From Leptasterias polaris (lineage: Eukaryota > Echinodermata > Asteroidea > Forcipulatida > Asteriidae), in NCBI GenBank assembly GCA_037783415.1, contig JAZGTN010000220.1, positions 186,001-250,000 on the forward strand: 64,000 bases of DNA, given 5' to 3'. A model generated the notes under the pieces. That model was not told where the DNA came from and did no database searches. It worked only from the letters and a program-made list of their open reading frames with translations. Within the stretch, counting starts at the first letter, position 1; the number at the start of each line of letters is the position of its first letter. Shown here one piece after another: positions 29,737 through 41,689 of this stretch. Made by a program: the position numbers and the translations under genes.

Positions 29737-31500
29737 ATTACTTTCAAATTTTGCAAAGTATTCATTTACCAATAGACAGAGTCATCATGTGAGTGGGGAA
29801 AAATGACAAGTCTCCAACTTCACGTTAAAGTGGTGTAAACTGTCATTGCATTCAATACCCTTTCACTGCAAATTGTGATAACATCCAAAGCTTCCGATGA
29901 CATCATTCTGACTCTATATATTGGGAAAATAAGTACAATACATAAATGGATTTGATATTTCTCTTCCTCTTAAACAGATATACTGTACAAGTCTTGTGCC
30001 TATTGAAAATTTGAAAACAAGCCGAGCAAAGACCATATTTTGTTATGAAACCGAAAGTGTCCAACAAGTACAGTCTTAAACTCTGGCCTTTTCTCTGGAT
30101 TTGTTAAATAATGTGTTTCTTTCTTATACTTATACTCACAATTTTTACGGTTTTCCATCAATTTTGTTCAACTAAAGTATTTGAAGAAACAGCATATTAG
30201 CATGTAAAACTCAACATGGTTGGGATCAACTTGGACAAGAAAGTTTGAATATGCACAAGTCTTGTACAGTTTGTAAGGGGGACTGTCGCCATGATTATGC
30301 AGATTGCGGCTGTTCATGGAATTACACACTTAAACCCAGTAAACCCAGTGACTGCACAAAAACGCGCATGTGATTGACGCAGTCATTATAATGTAAAGGC
30401 TAGTGCGAACGAGTGTTTTGATGAGAATTTACAATTCCATGTACAGCCACAAGCCTGCTATGTTCATTACAACAGCGCCTCTTCAATGATATTTGTTTTC
30501 TATTTTCTAGTGGGTTCAGTACATGCAGTAACAAATTGTTCAAATATCTGTAACTGCTTTTAAGAGTTTGAATGATACAGGCTGAATACTTGTATTTTCA
30601 AGTGGGTTCAGTACATGCAGTAACAAATATTTGAATAATTGTTTAGCCTCTGGTTTATATTGACAATCAGTTATGTGTTTAACTAGAGTTAATAGAAAAG
30701 TTTGATATTTGACTTTTAAGAGTTTGAATGATACAGGCTGAATACTTGTATTTTCTTGTGGGTTCGGTAAATTTAGTGATATTGCAGTTGTGGTGTGTTT
30801 TTACACCTTAATGTTGGTGTTTTTAATGTGAATGTTCACTTGACCTAGATTACTAATATGGTAAAAAATGCTTGGGCGATTGGAAGTAGTTTGTGAAGAG
30901 TGATTTGGTTGGGAAGGTTTTAGTGATGGACACTCAGGTACACACATCCATTAAAGTTGTCGGTGGTTAAGTTGTTTATTAGCTGTCCTTATAAGCAGTG
31001 CACCGGTCAGTCATTTTTAAATCAGGTCAATGATTTGTTTTAAGTTTTGTTTTTTCCGGTAAATTAATTTATTATGAATTATGTTTATCCATAGATCGAT
31101 GATTGCAAGGGTGAGCCTAAACCGAGAGAGTTAAAATTGAATTACGTATATAAGGGCTGTTATTGTGCTCTCTACTTTCATTTGTTGTGCAATATGTAAA
31201 TTGATTTATAAAATGTGTCTGTTGAGCAGTTTTTCTGGCAAATAACGATTACTACATTTTAATGAATTGTAATGAATTTTCTTATTTGTTATTATTTACT
31301 TTGGGGTACAAGTTTTTAAGGTTGGAGTAAAAAGAGTTTTACATTTCAATTAACTGAATATGATAACAGCATATTTGATAATGTGATTTTGGTGTGTAAC
31401 ATAAATGTTTGATTGAATAAATTGATGATTATGGGTTATAATCATTTGAAATTTACCCAGTCAGTTTCCCTGGTGGGTTTTTATTTAATAAATTGATGTG
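29737..31500 (+). other. Probable 3' UTR and downstream repeats of the five-exon gene
   Basis: A ~45-bp phrase (AAGAGTTTGAATGATACAGG followed by CTGAATACTTG) occurs at about 30562 and 30718, and GTGGGTTCAGTACATGCAGT at about 30513 and 30602. AATAAA near 31416 could end the transcript, but the length is a guess. Confidence 0.4.
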
Positions 31501-32389
31501 TGAAAGAATATGCAAAAAATTCCCTTAATTGTGTGACGTGTGCTGTGTTTTTAATAAGAAATCAGAAATGGGACAAGTTTCCTGTATTCAAATAAAGATA
31601 ACCTTTCTTCTAGACTTACAAAATCATAATATGGTTTAATAAAAAGTAAATTTATCAAACTTTGTATGAATAATGGAACAAGGTTATAGTTTCTTAGTGC
31701 TTCCACCACACCAACTTTCTTGTTGCCCTTTTTGAACAACAGTTTGAAAACACTTGCTTGAAATATGACAAAGTGTCAGTTTGTGGGTAATGTGTTTGTA
31801 AAGTCATTACAAAATCGGAATGAAAAATATATTATATGGCATATAAAAGACATATTTAAGTCAATGGCTGCAACAATTATACACATTACTAAAAATACAA
31901 TTCAAGATTTCAAGGAAATACTCACAATATTTTGTAAGGGAGAATAATTTATTGAAAGGTTACAATTTCAAGATATTGCTCAGGAAACAAAATGGCAATT
32001 TCTCAACCACAAGATGACAAAAAGCTTAATTTTGTCAAAAAGATAAAAATATTCAAATCTACAATTTTTTTGTATTTAATAGAACGAACAAAATGTATAA
32101 ACACTCTCAGCACCAGTTGTATAACCATAATTTATACGTGAAAGAAGATATAAGCCATATAAGATAATATGAAAAACAAAAGTTATTGTCACGTAAGGTC
32201 GCCATCAGGTCAAACAACATAATGACAAAATCCACAAACTGACCAAAACCACAATTTGACAAATGCTTATTACTCAGTCCACAGAGTGACAAATTGTTAA
32301 TGTAAATAATGTCATTCTGTGGCTGCATATACGAACTGCTCAACCACTTACTGACAGCCGGTGCACAAACGTATAGGTCGGGTTTTCCT
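31500..32389. other. Non-coding AT-rich stretch
   Basis: No gene or recognised repeat family. Confidence 0.4.
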
Positions 32390-32530
32390 TCCCCCGAAAT
32401 AATTTCGTTCCCCCGAAATGTTATTTTGTTCCCTCGAAATCATTTCATTACCTCGAAATACTATTTCGTTCTCTCGAAATGTTATTTCGAGGTAACGAAA
32501 TAATATGTTATTATCGTTGGAACGAAATAA
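32390..32530. repeat. Degenerate TTTCGTTCC/GAAAT array
   Basis: Seven to eight diverged units of the subterminal repeat found in the neighbouring foldback element, including both orientations; probably a relic of another copy. Confidence 0.7.
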
Positions 32531-32715
32531 TACTCTCCAAAAGATAAATATTGGTGGGTTTGTTGGGGGTGTTTTTCGGGGTGTCTGGGTTTGTTGTTTG
32601 TATTTTGTTTGTTTGTAGTTGGGTTTATTTTCTGAAAAGGGAACTACTTGTGTGAGCAGGAATCAAGGAGAGGCTTTTGAGTGGCCAATAAATATATATA
32701 TATATATCAGTAAAT

Positions 32716-33991
32716 TACGGAGCCCCTAAAGGGACAGGTAAAAAAAAAAGTTGAAAAGGGGGGAAAAAATATATACATATTTCGTTCCCTCGAAATATTA
32801 TTTCGTTCCCTCGAAATATTATTTCGTTACCTCGAAATACTAATTCGTTCCCTCGAAATATTATTTCGTTCCCTCGAAATCATTTCGTTACCTCGAAATC
32901 ATTTCGTTCCCTCGAAATATTATTTCGTCCCCTCGAAATATTATTTCGTTCCCTCGAAATATTATTTCGTTCCCTCGAAATATTATTTCGTTCCCTCGAA
33001 ATATTATTTCGTTCCCTCGAAATATTATTTCGAAGGAACGAAATAGATTATTTCGATCGAACGAATTAATTTATTTCGTTCCCTCGAAATCATTTCGTTC
33101 CCACGAAATCATTTCGTTACCTCGAAATCATTTCGTTCCCTCGAAATCATTTCGTTCCCTCGAAATCATTTCGTTCCCTCGAATTATTATTTCGTTACCT
33201 CGAAATCCTTTAACTGCTACGGAGTCCATGAAATGCCGTTTCATTTATTTCAGTATGCAAATAATATTGCGTTCCCTCGAAATAGCATTCCTAGTTGAAA
33301 ACAAAAAAAACAACTGTTGCATGCTGCACGTGTTTCTCCATGCAAGATCGGGGTACGATTCGGGCACGGTGTTCAAGGTGTTCGAGGGAACGAAATGTCA
33401 TTTCGAGGGAACGAAATACATTTCAATATTGTTTCTCTTACCTGTCTCCTCAATGGCTCATTATTATGGCCTAATCTGAATATTATTTGCATACTGAAAT
33501 AAATGAAACGGCATTTCATGGTCTCCGTAGCAGTTAAAGGATTTCGAGGTAACGAAATAATAATTCGAGGGAACGAAATGATTTCGAGGGAACGAAATGA
33601 TTTCGAGGTAACGAAATGATTTCGTGGGAACGAAATGATTTCGAGGGAACGAAATAAATTAATTCGTTCGATCGAAATAATCTATTTCGTTCCTTCGAAA
33701 TAATAATTCGAGGGAACGAAATAACATTTCGAGGGAACGAAATAATATTTCGAGGGGACGAAATAATATTTCGAGGGAACGAAATGATTTCGAGGTAACG
33801 AAATGATTTCGAGGTAACGAAATAATATTTCGAGGGAACGAATTAGTATTTCGAGGGAACGAAATAATATTTCGAGGGAACGAAATAATATTTCGAGGGA
33901 ACGAAATAATATTTCGAGGGAACGAAATATGTATATATTTTTTCCCCCCTTTTCAACTTTTTTTTTTACCTGTCCCTTTAGGGGCTCCGTA
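32716..33991. mobile_element. Large foldback (TU-like) element with TTTCGTTCCCTCGAAAT arrays
   Basis: The 1276-bp element starts TACGGAGCCCCTAAAGGGAC and ends with its complement. It is flanked by GTAAAT (32710-32715 and 33992-33997). Arms of about 550 bp (32716-33266) and 513 bp (33479-33991) are inverted copies made mostly of tandem TTTCGTTCCCTCGAAAT(A)T-type units around a 212-bp centre. Just inside each arm's inner end CTACGGAG(T) recurs with a conserved ATGAAATGCCGTTTCATTTA block. No protein is encoded, so transposition would need an outside transposase. Foldback elements with repetitive arms are known in sea urchins (TU) and Drosophila (FB). Confidence 0.9.
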
Positions 33992-33997
33992 GTAAAT

Positions 33998-35956
33998 CAA
34001 TGTCCGTAAAAAAAAATTTACAATTACATATTTATTAGTATTGATCCCATTTGGTCCTTTTAAAGTGGCGAACATTTTTTGAGTGCAGTGTTTGGTTTGA
34101 ATCTCTACAGAAAAATTTGCTCCAAAAAGTTGATGCCCGTAATTTGTTTACCAGATCTCACAATGGATTATTGAACAACTGGAGACGAAGTGCAGAATCG
34201 GCCTAGAAAGGATAATTTCTGATTAGTTTTAATATTAAATGTCACTTACCATTTATATAAGGAAACAGTTCAATATAAGGTCCAGAAAGAAGCATACAAA
34301 ACCACCTTTGCGTATTTCAACAAAAGCCCGATATGGACGAGCACAAAAGCAAACAAAACATGATTTTTGTTTTTGCTGTTTTAGCTCGAACCTGACCATC
34401 AAATCGGGTATCATACAAAATTGTGTATTATAAAAAAATCAATTTAAGATGTGATTTACATCAATTTTCGTTAACAAAAACACTAATGATCATGTTTGTC
34501 ATGTTGTTAAAAATATATTCACCTCGTAGGGGGGAACACTGAGTGTTTAGTAAGTAGAGTATAATTCCACATTCTTTTGATAACAATACTGGATTGAAAT
34601 TATCAATGTGAACACTAAGAACAAATACTAAACAGTAAACAACTAAAATGAAACAAAAAATAATAAAATTAAGAATAACACATAACTGAATATTAAAGTA
34701 GCATCGTTCAAGTGCAAATAGGTCTTTGAAAATAGTCACTGTTGCATTTTTTTGTCATGGTTTTAACTTTTCAACGCGGTGGTTTTTGTTTTCATTTGTA
34801 GTGTTTTTAACCACTTTTAAAATGTTCTCACATTTTGTACTTTTCTCGTATTGGTAAACTTTTAGTCTAACAATCAGTTGTCGAAATTTCTACTTTATAG
34901 CTTGTTTCATTTACTGTTTGTACGTGGAGGTGTACCCGAGTGAGACATTATAATATCGTGCAATCATTTCAGGATTTCATAATGTTCATGAATACCGATG
35001 ATACAAATATGAAGATGCGCTAAATGGACCTTCCACGATTACAGCTAGCATCAGTACAGTCAAATTTCAAAAAAATATATATCCTATCCCCACATTGTTA
35101 GTTTATTTGTTGGGGATCAATCTCCAATACGTTACGCGGCAATACTGGGATTCTGGAATACAGCCAGTCTAACGTCAGGTGAATGCCTTACCGATCTACA
35201 TTTAGTACCAAGGACAATGTGATATTTGTAAAAAAGAAACAGTTCCGCTCCGCTGATTGAGCTGGATAATTTTTGTATTCTTTCGATCACAATACATCTT
35301 CTTATTGCATTGCTTTTTTGAAAGATCTCATTGTGCCCGATTCAACCTCGTCGGACTCCATCATACGAAAGTATCAAACTAACTAATTAATGGGATAGGC
35401 TCTATTATCTTCGCATCCAGTTTCACCACTAAAATACCTCCCTGTTCTGTGCCAAACCACGGAATAGGCATCTGTATCACTTGTTTGAAGGGTTGAATAA
35501 AATATACAGAACAAAAGTTCTTAAATATAGGAGATTAACCACCACCCCAAATTTCACAGATGTCATATTTTACAAGATTTGTTTTGATACTTAAAAACAC
35601 ATTTTGTTAGGACTTTTCCATTTAGAACATTTAGGAATCAAGACCATAGCCCAGATAATAGTGACAGCAGTGCAATGCATTTTTCTTCCCTTTGACATTT
35701 TCTATGTGAACGACTTTATGAACCAAGGGTTATTCTCTCATCCAAAGCACTCGTTTGTTATTCATGCGATGCCCCACCCCTGTCAGAAATACAAAACAAA
35801 ATTAATGTCATTGGTTACTGCAACGTGCAGTACGTGTGGGGAAAACGTTTAAACCTCAATTACAATGTTGTTTTATACTTCTGTCAAAGCTAATAACCTT
35901 TCTAGACGTTGAAGTGATAGTTTGGCAAACAAATCTATGTTTTTAATTGTTCATAC
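33998..35956. other. Non-coding AT-rich stretch
   Basis: No supported gene. Short open frames lack domains or splice context. Confidence 0.4.
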
Positions 35957-35960
35957 AAAA

Positions 35961-36358
35961 AATAATAATAACAATACGCAGTTCTTATATAGCGCTTTAT
36001 ACTCCCGATGGGTGTCTCAAAGCGCTCAGTATTGTTCCTACAAGGTATGTGGAGTTACGTGTTGAAGTATGATACCTATTCCTTTGCATAGCACCATGCA
36101 ATGGTTTACAAGGTGCTGTGGCGCAATATGCAGCCAATCAAACCAGGAAACCGGGGCGAACCCCTTCTTTTTACGATAAGTGCACTGGGTTCTTTTACGT
36201 ACATTACACAACACACAACTACGGCTTAACTTCCCATCCGAAGGACGAAGCATGTGGACACAAGTGTCACGACTGGGATTCGAACCCACACTCTGCTGAT
36301 CAGAAACACCAGAGCTTGAGTTCGGTGCTCTTATATGCACGGCCACGACACGCCAATA
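35961..36358 (-). mobile_element. tRNA-Leu-like SINE, near full length
   Basis: Read on the minus strand, the 5' head GTCGTGGCCGTGCATATAAG, then GAGCACCGAACTCAAGCTC, and B box GGGTTCGAATCCC resembles a tRNA-Leu with a CAA-type anticodon loop and long variable arm. The body follows and ends in AAAGCGCTATATAAGAAC and an (ATT)n tail at 35961-35970. This supports RNA polymerase III transcription of an element mobilised by a LINE. Confidence 0.75.
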
Positions 36359-36504
36359 GTTGATTTGATTATGTACAAAGCAATGGGGCAACATTTTGTG
36401 TACATATAGTTTTGTTTGGATGTGAGGACTTGAAAGCGCGTCTAATCCAAACGTCAGGGTCATGTGGTTTTGAGTGCGGAAATGTTGAAATCAATGAAGC
36501 GTAC

Positions 36505-36540
36505 GCGTATATTATTATTATTATTATTATTATTATTTAT
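36505..36540. repeat. (ATT)n microsatellite
   Basis: About ten ATT units at about 36511-36539; may be the tail of a decayed LINE or SINE. Confidence 0.8.
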
Positions 36541-36906
36541 TCGGCCAGAAACACACAGCAATTGTATACAGTAAACAAGTTAAAGACAAAAATGGCTAAA
36601 AACAGCAAAATTACAGTTCACAGAGTAGGATACTAAAACTTAAACATAAACAAGTAAACTAAAATACAAGAACAACCCTAATTGTGATGGCCAGGATCAA
36701 CACAAGTATAATCAAACACTGTAGCTCGAAAGCCTGTTGATCCATACATAGGTTCGGTCAGTCAGTTCAGGCCATAACTCCGCACGCTTTAAGTGTTTAC
36801 TTGGTGTTAATACAATTCTGTTGTTACTGGTTATCTTTCACAGTCATGGCACTTCTTATCATGTTTGATTAACGTTTAGATGAATCATGACTCTTCTTAC
36901 ATATAT

Positions 36907-37135
36907 TTCTCTTATAGGCATGCCAAATTCTGACATGTGCTTCAGTTGTAGAAGGCCAGGGCAATGGGCAACAGAGTGTCCATTCTACCCCTTCGCCGTC
37001 ACTTACAAAGCCAAACCAAGAGATAGACCTATTTCTACGGCTGGGTACAACCAGTTCAGTAGAACCTCACCCTGGCAAGTTCCAAATTTTCAGCGACCAA
37101 GCACCTTCACAAATCCCAACATCTCAGCCCCCTAG
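36907..37135 (+). pseudogene. Zinc-knuckle (CCHC) fragment, probably from a retroelement
   Basis: The frame includes MCFSCRRPGQWATECP, a CX2C-X4-Q/H-X4-C knuckle in which the expected His is Gln. It is followed by a Pro/Arg/Ser-rich tail to a stop at 37135. A pyrimidine-rich CTCTTATAG precedes it at 36907 and could be a splice acceptor. CCHC knuckles of this style end Gag-like proteins of DIRS, Gypsy and Crypton-like elements, but no partner domain is nearby. Confidence 0.35.
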
Positions 37136-37389
37136 CAACCATCACCAACGGAGCCAGTAGCACAGGATCAAGTGGTACAGCTTAAAGTCACTCATCTAGA
37201 GCACAAATTCGGGGATGTATTAGGGGTACGTTGTGATTTCGATAAATGCAGTAATTTAATAGTAACCATATAAAGCTGAATAATCTTGTTTATTTGTTCT
37301 ATCTCATGAACGAAAAATATTGTACTTGAATGTAATCCATTGTAATAAGAATACATGTATATGGGAGGATACTCAAAAAGGCTTAGATA

Positions 37390-37669
37390 GCCGGGATTCG
37401 GTGAGTCTTGATATTGAGGAATGGCGATTATTCAATTTGTAACTAATCGTGAAAAATAATTTAAATATAGTAGACTGTCTTCACTATTAATGAGGATACC
37501 GGGCGATGCCCGAAGGGCCGAAAGGGTCGGCCGGGATTCGGTGAGTCTTGATATTGAGGAATGGCGATTATTCAATTTGTAACTAATCGTAAAAAATAAT
37601 TTAAATATAGTTGACCGTATTCACTATTAATGAGGATACCGGGCGATGCTCGAAGGGCCTAAAGGGTTG
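37390..37669. repeat. Tandem duplication of a 140-bp unit
   Basis: Two head-to-tail copies (37390-37529, 37530-37669) starting GCCGGGATTCGGTGAGTCTT, with only a handful of differences. They contain GGGCGATGCCCGAAGGGCC, which can fold into small hairpins. Confidence 0.9.
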
Positions 37670-37924
37670 AGACTCGAAGAGTCTGGATTGAGTTATAATG
37701 GCTTTTTTACTAACAATTAACTACCATTAAAACCTTGTAACAAAAAATAATAATATGCTACTTGTTTTCGACTAATTAACACTCAAACGTTGCGCTCCGG
37801 CCTATTTCCCATGCTATAATAAATTATCTGAAACAAAATCTTTGTATCATGAAGTGTTTAGTTTGTTTCTTGTCGTCCATAGAAAATGAAACTGCTTTTC
37901 ATGCGTATGAGCGTAGCGAAGAAG

Positions 37925-38340
37925 CATGAAAACAAGCCTATACATTGCCTTCATAGACCTCACTAAGGCATTTGACCTTGTCAGTAGAAGCAGACTTTTC
38001 AGACTGCAAACGAAGATAGCTTGCCCTCATAGACTGCTGAGTGCGATCACTTCCTTCCATGAAGATATGCAGAGACAGTCTCCTTCAACGGCGTAACATC
38101 TGAGCCTTCCCAATGAGCAGTGGTGTAAAGCAGGGGGTGTGCTTGCCCCTACACTTTTTGGAATAAAATTGTCCATGCTCCTCCAATGTGCTTTTTGAAA
38201 TAGTACCGAAGGTGTCTACCTGCACACCAGAACAGATGGCAAGCTGGTCAATATCGCTCGCCTCCACTCCAAGCCAAAATAATGCTCATCCGGTAGGCCT
38301 AGATGTTTACTGATGACGCCTCACAGTATGGTGTTCTTTA
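37925..38340 (+). pseudogene. LINE reverse transcriptase remnant
   Basis: SLYIAFIDLTKAFDLVSRS is RT motif A; further on, with frameshifts, come CACP, STCTPEQMA-like and ADD-like pieces (TDGKLVNIARLHSKPK in one frame). The wording is typical of a domain-rich L1/RTE-like RT, different from the CR1-like LINEs elsewhere in the window. Very short and broken. Confidence 0.6.
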
Positions 38341-38624
38341 AGTTTTAAAGGACACCTAAACGGCGATTTGTTATTTACTTATTTTTTGGGGCGGGGACTT
38401 TTTTTTTATGCGGCGATTTTTTTTTTCGGGGGCAGCGACTTTTTTTGTTTTTGTTTTTTTGAGGTGACTTTTTTTTTAGGTGACTTTATTTTGGCGGCAA
38501 CTTTTATTTTTTTGCGCCGTCTTTTTGTTTTTCGCGTCGCCTTCAGGGTTAGAATTGTGTTCGGGGGAATTCCCCTTCAGGTCAGTCACGCGCAAGTATG
38601 GGGCGCCGTTTATGTATAAAACGA

Positions 38625-38765
38625 AACCAACATATACAGAATGAAATCAATATAATAGAATGAAACAAATAGATAAATAATGAAACCATTGTATATAGGC
38701 CTAAAGAACGAAACTAATTTATATAGAACGAAACTAATTTATATAGAACGAAACTAATGTATATA
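38625..38765. repeat. 20-bp satellite, left part
   Basis: Units of TATATAGAACGAAACTAATT, clearest at 38704-38765. The array continues at 40597 on the other side of an inserted LINE. Confidence 0.8.
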
Positions 38766-40596
38766 ATAATAATAATAATTTATTGATTTTTATATTGCGC
38801 TCTCTCCAGGATCGGACCAGCCTGTTCGAGGGCGCATAACAGTAAAAATGGCATAAGAAAATTACATACATGTAGTAAACAGTTTAAGAAAAGTACACCA
38901 GTAAATAATTATAAGCAAAATAGATAACAAATCCTAACAGCCAAAAAAGGTGCATGAACACCATAAAACAATAAAAGCTGTAAATACACTACAACTGTGG
39001 TACAAGAAAGCATTTATAAAGGTTTACAAACAAATATAAACCATAAAAACCGACAGATACAAAACTCACTGCACATTACCGAAGGCTTTCTTAAAAAGGA
39101 AAGTTTTAAGTTGAGATTTAAAAAGACTTTGTGAATGCAGTTTACGAATGTGTGAAGGCAAGTTGTTCCATAGATTAGGTGCTTCTGAATAAAAAGCTCG
39201 ATTTCCTAAAGTAGTCAGCATTTTGCCCTTTGGATATTCTAAAAAGACTTCACCTGTTGACCTGAGGTTGTGACACCTTTGACTTATGACAGTAATTATT
39301 CCATTTAAATAAGGAGCAAGGTCATGTAAACATTTAAAAATCATTAGTCAAATATTGAATTCAACCCTAAACTTAACAGGAAGCCTGTGTAAGCTGGTAA
39401 GAATGGGAGTTATGTGACTCCAACGATGAGAATTTGAAACCAGCCGAGCTGCAGCATTTTGAATCCTTTGTATAGCTTTGACAACTGACAACTAGGCAAT
39501 CCATAAAGTAACCCATTGCAATAATCCAGGCGGCTATTATAGTAACAAAAGCATGAATTAAAATAGTAAGTGATCTAGATGACAAATACTTGCTTTTATA
39601 CGTTTAATGTTGTAGAGATGATAATAAGCTGCAGAACAAACTTTAGTAACATGGGTAGACATAGACATTGTAGAATCAAACCATGTGCCAAGATTCTTAA
39701 CATAATTTACAGGCACAATATTAGCATCACCAACAACAATACCGGGACAGCTGTTGTTTTGTCCCGAGGCAAATAAATTGTGTTTTAGTGTCATTTAACA
39801 TAAGTCTATCATGAAACATCCAAGTTCTAATATCTTTAACACAACTTTCAATAGCAGAAATAGCATCAGATTGATTGATCACACTGTTAGGCTTAAAGGA
39901 TAAATACAATTGTGTATCATCTGCATAACAAAGATAATTAGGCAAATGGTGTTTGATGACATCAAAAAGAACATAAGAATAAATAGTAAACAAAAGAGGT
40001 CCAAGACAAGAACCCTGGGGTATGCCACACATAAAAAGTCAAATTTGTCAAACTTGGCACCCTGTATGAGAATACGCTGACTTCTACCCTGTTGATTTCA
40101 ACCAATCTAATGACTGACCTGCAATGCCAAATTTGTTATTCAAATGAGTCAGAAAAATGGAGTGATCGACAGTGTCAAATGCAGAACTAAGATCAAGTAA
40201 AATAAGAAGAATAACATGCAGTAAATTCATATTAACAGAATATCATTGTTCAACTTAATAAGTGTGGTTTCTGTACTATGGTTTTTCCTGTAAGCCGACT
40301 GAAGGGGCGGGTACAAATTATTAACAGTCATTATGATTGTGAACCTGATTGAATACTGCCCTTTCAACTAATTTGGAAATGAAAGATAGATTGCTTACAG
40401 GACGATAGTTTTCTAACCGTTTAACATCAAGACCCTCTTTTTTTAAATAAGGAGTAACAAGGGATTATTTCCAGTCTGTGGGGAAAGTACCCGAATTCAA
40501 AGAAGTATTAATAACGTTAGTGATAACCGGTAGCAACGTGTCCATACAGTCCACAACAACAGATGTTGGCATGGGATCCAATGTGCATGACCTGCG
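38766..40596 (-). mobile_element. 5'-truncated CR1/L2-like LINE inserted in the 20-bp satellite
   Basis: The target duplication TGTATATA lies at 38758-38765 and 40597-40604. On the minus strand the RT is readable in pieces: ENYRPVSNLSFISKLVER near 40400, LDLSSAFDTVDHSI near 40180, CGIPQGSCLGPLLF (40029), YADDTQLYLSF (39940) and a C-terminal NLWNNLPSHIRKLHS near 39180. The 3' end is an (ATT)n tail at 38764-38780. Many stops and frameshifts make it inactive. Confidence 0.85.
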
Positions 40597-40682
40597 TGTA
40601 TATAGAACCACAATGATTTATATAGAACCAAACTAATTTATACAGAACCAGACTAATTTATATAGAACGAAACTAAGATAAC
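40597..40682. repeat. 20-bp satellite, right part
   Basis: Four more units of the TATATAGAACgAAACTAATT repeat. Confidence 0.75.
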
Positions 40683-40684
40683 CA

Positions 40685-40937
40685 GATGAAACACACATAA
40701 TTTATTCTCAGACAGTTCCCAGAAAACAATCATTGAAACATTGTTGTGATTTGGCAAAGTTTTACCACTGCATTTATTTCCGCACCTTTTACCAATTCCA
40801 ACTTGGGCAAAAGGCTGCATTAGAAAAACTAAATTCGTTTCTCCCCCAAATATTTATTATAAGCGTAAACTGACAGGCTAAATTGTTAAAGCACAATATC
40901 GTTCTAAAACATCACTGAGCGTTTCCACCACTTGTAC
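40685..40937 (-). repeat. Interspersed repeat R1, copy 2 (no minisatellite)
   Basis: Inverted relative to 14503-15000. TTCTCCCCCAAATATTTATT joins almost directly to the CTGCATTAGAAAAACTAAAT segment, showing the empty state of the site where copy 1 has its palindrome array. Confidence 0.75.
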
Positions 40938-41257
40938 ATACGGTCGGAATATTAGCCCCACCTGAACAAGTGGGTGCTAGGCACAGTGTTTACGATAATA
41001 AATTGTTAATTAGAACTTTATGTAAAACGTATAAGATAACACTATCGATGACTTAACAAATCTAAAATCTAAAACTAACTTTAAAACAGAGACTTATTTC
41101 GTTGAAACTGAGGCAGTGGCAATCCACTTCCCAACAAAAACGACCAAACGCGCAAAGCGCGCCCCAATGGGAAGAACTGCCACCACGAATAATCTAAAAA
41201 ACCTTTTGACGAGTTAAAAAGCTTCCACGATGCAGTTTTTTTTATATTTTCCCGAAA

Positions 41258-41689
41258 TTAGTCAATACCCGCCAGGGAAAGGTGAATGCCATCGAAACGG
41301 AAGAGTGTAAATGTGGACCATTTAAACTGTGGATGGTGAAGTACAGACGCGCCAACCCGACGGCTGAGCGAACGCGCCCATTTGTTAATTGCCCTGCGCT
41401 TCATTTCCATGCGGGGTTGCAAAAAGGCGCCAAAGTAGCAAGCCCGAGGCAGAGTGTCAGACCATACTAATCTTGCGTTGGGATACTGCTCCCCGCATTC
41501 CCGCATACAAACAGTTACCCGCTGACGCAAGCAGAACGCATCAGTTTCAAACAGATCATTTGTCCCCACATGCACTATCAGCATCCCAGGTGATGGTGTT
41601 ACGATCCCCAAAAAACTCCAAACTATCCGTGAATATAGATCACTCAAAAAGCCTGAATTTCCTCGGATGCAACAACAAAAATCAAACAA
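41258..41689 (-). pseudogene. SGNH-hydrolase-like fragment, probably from a retroelement
   Basis: The 143-codon frame contains LIVHVGTNDLF (block III, GxND), MEMKRRAINKWAR and FDGIHLSLAGID (block V, DGxH). Block I with the catalytic GDS serine is missing upstream, so the frame is a 5'-incomplete piece. SGNH domains of this kind occur in Ngaro/DIRS-type tyrosine-recombinase retroelements and in other repetitive elements of aquatic animals. No recombinase or RT is seen next to it. Confidence 0.5.

Noticed and set aside
36230..36358. Functional tRNA-Leu gene
   Set aside because: The head has A- and B-box-like words, but it is mismatched and continues into a SINE body with an (ATT)n tail.
38368..38619. 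Phe-rich 83-codon frame
   Set aside because: It is a T-rich low-complexity tract with GCGAC interruptions, not a membrane protein.
36887..41689. One DIRS/Ngaro element joining the zinc knuckle and the SGNH fragment
   Set aside because: They are on opposite strands, 4 kb apart, and a separate LINE and satellite lie between; no recombinase or RT of the DIRS type was found.
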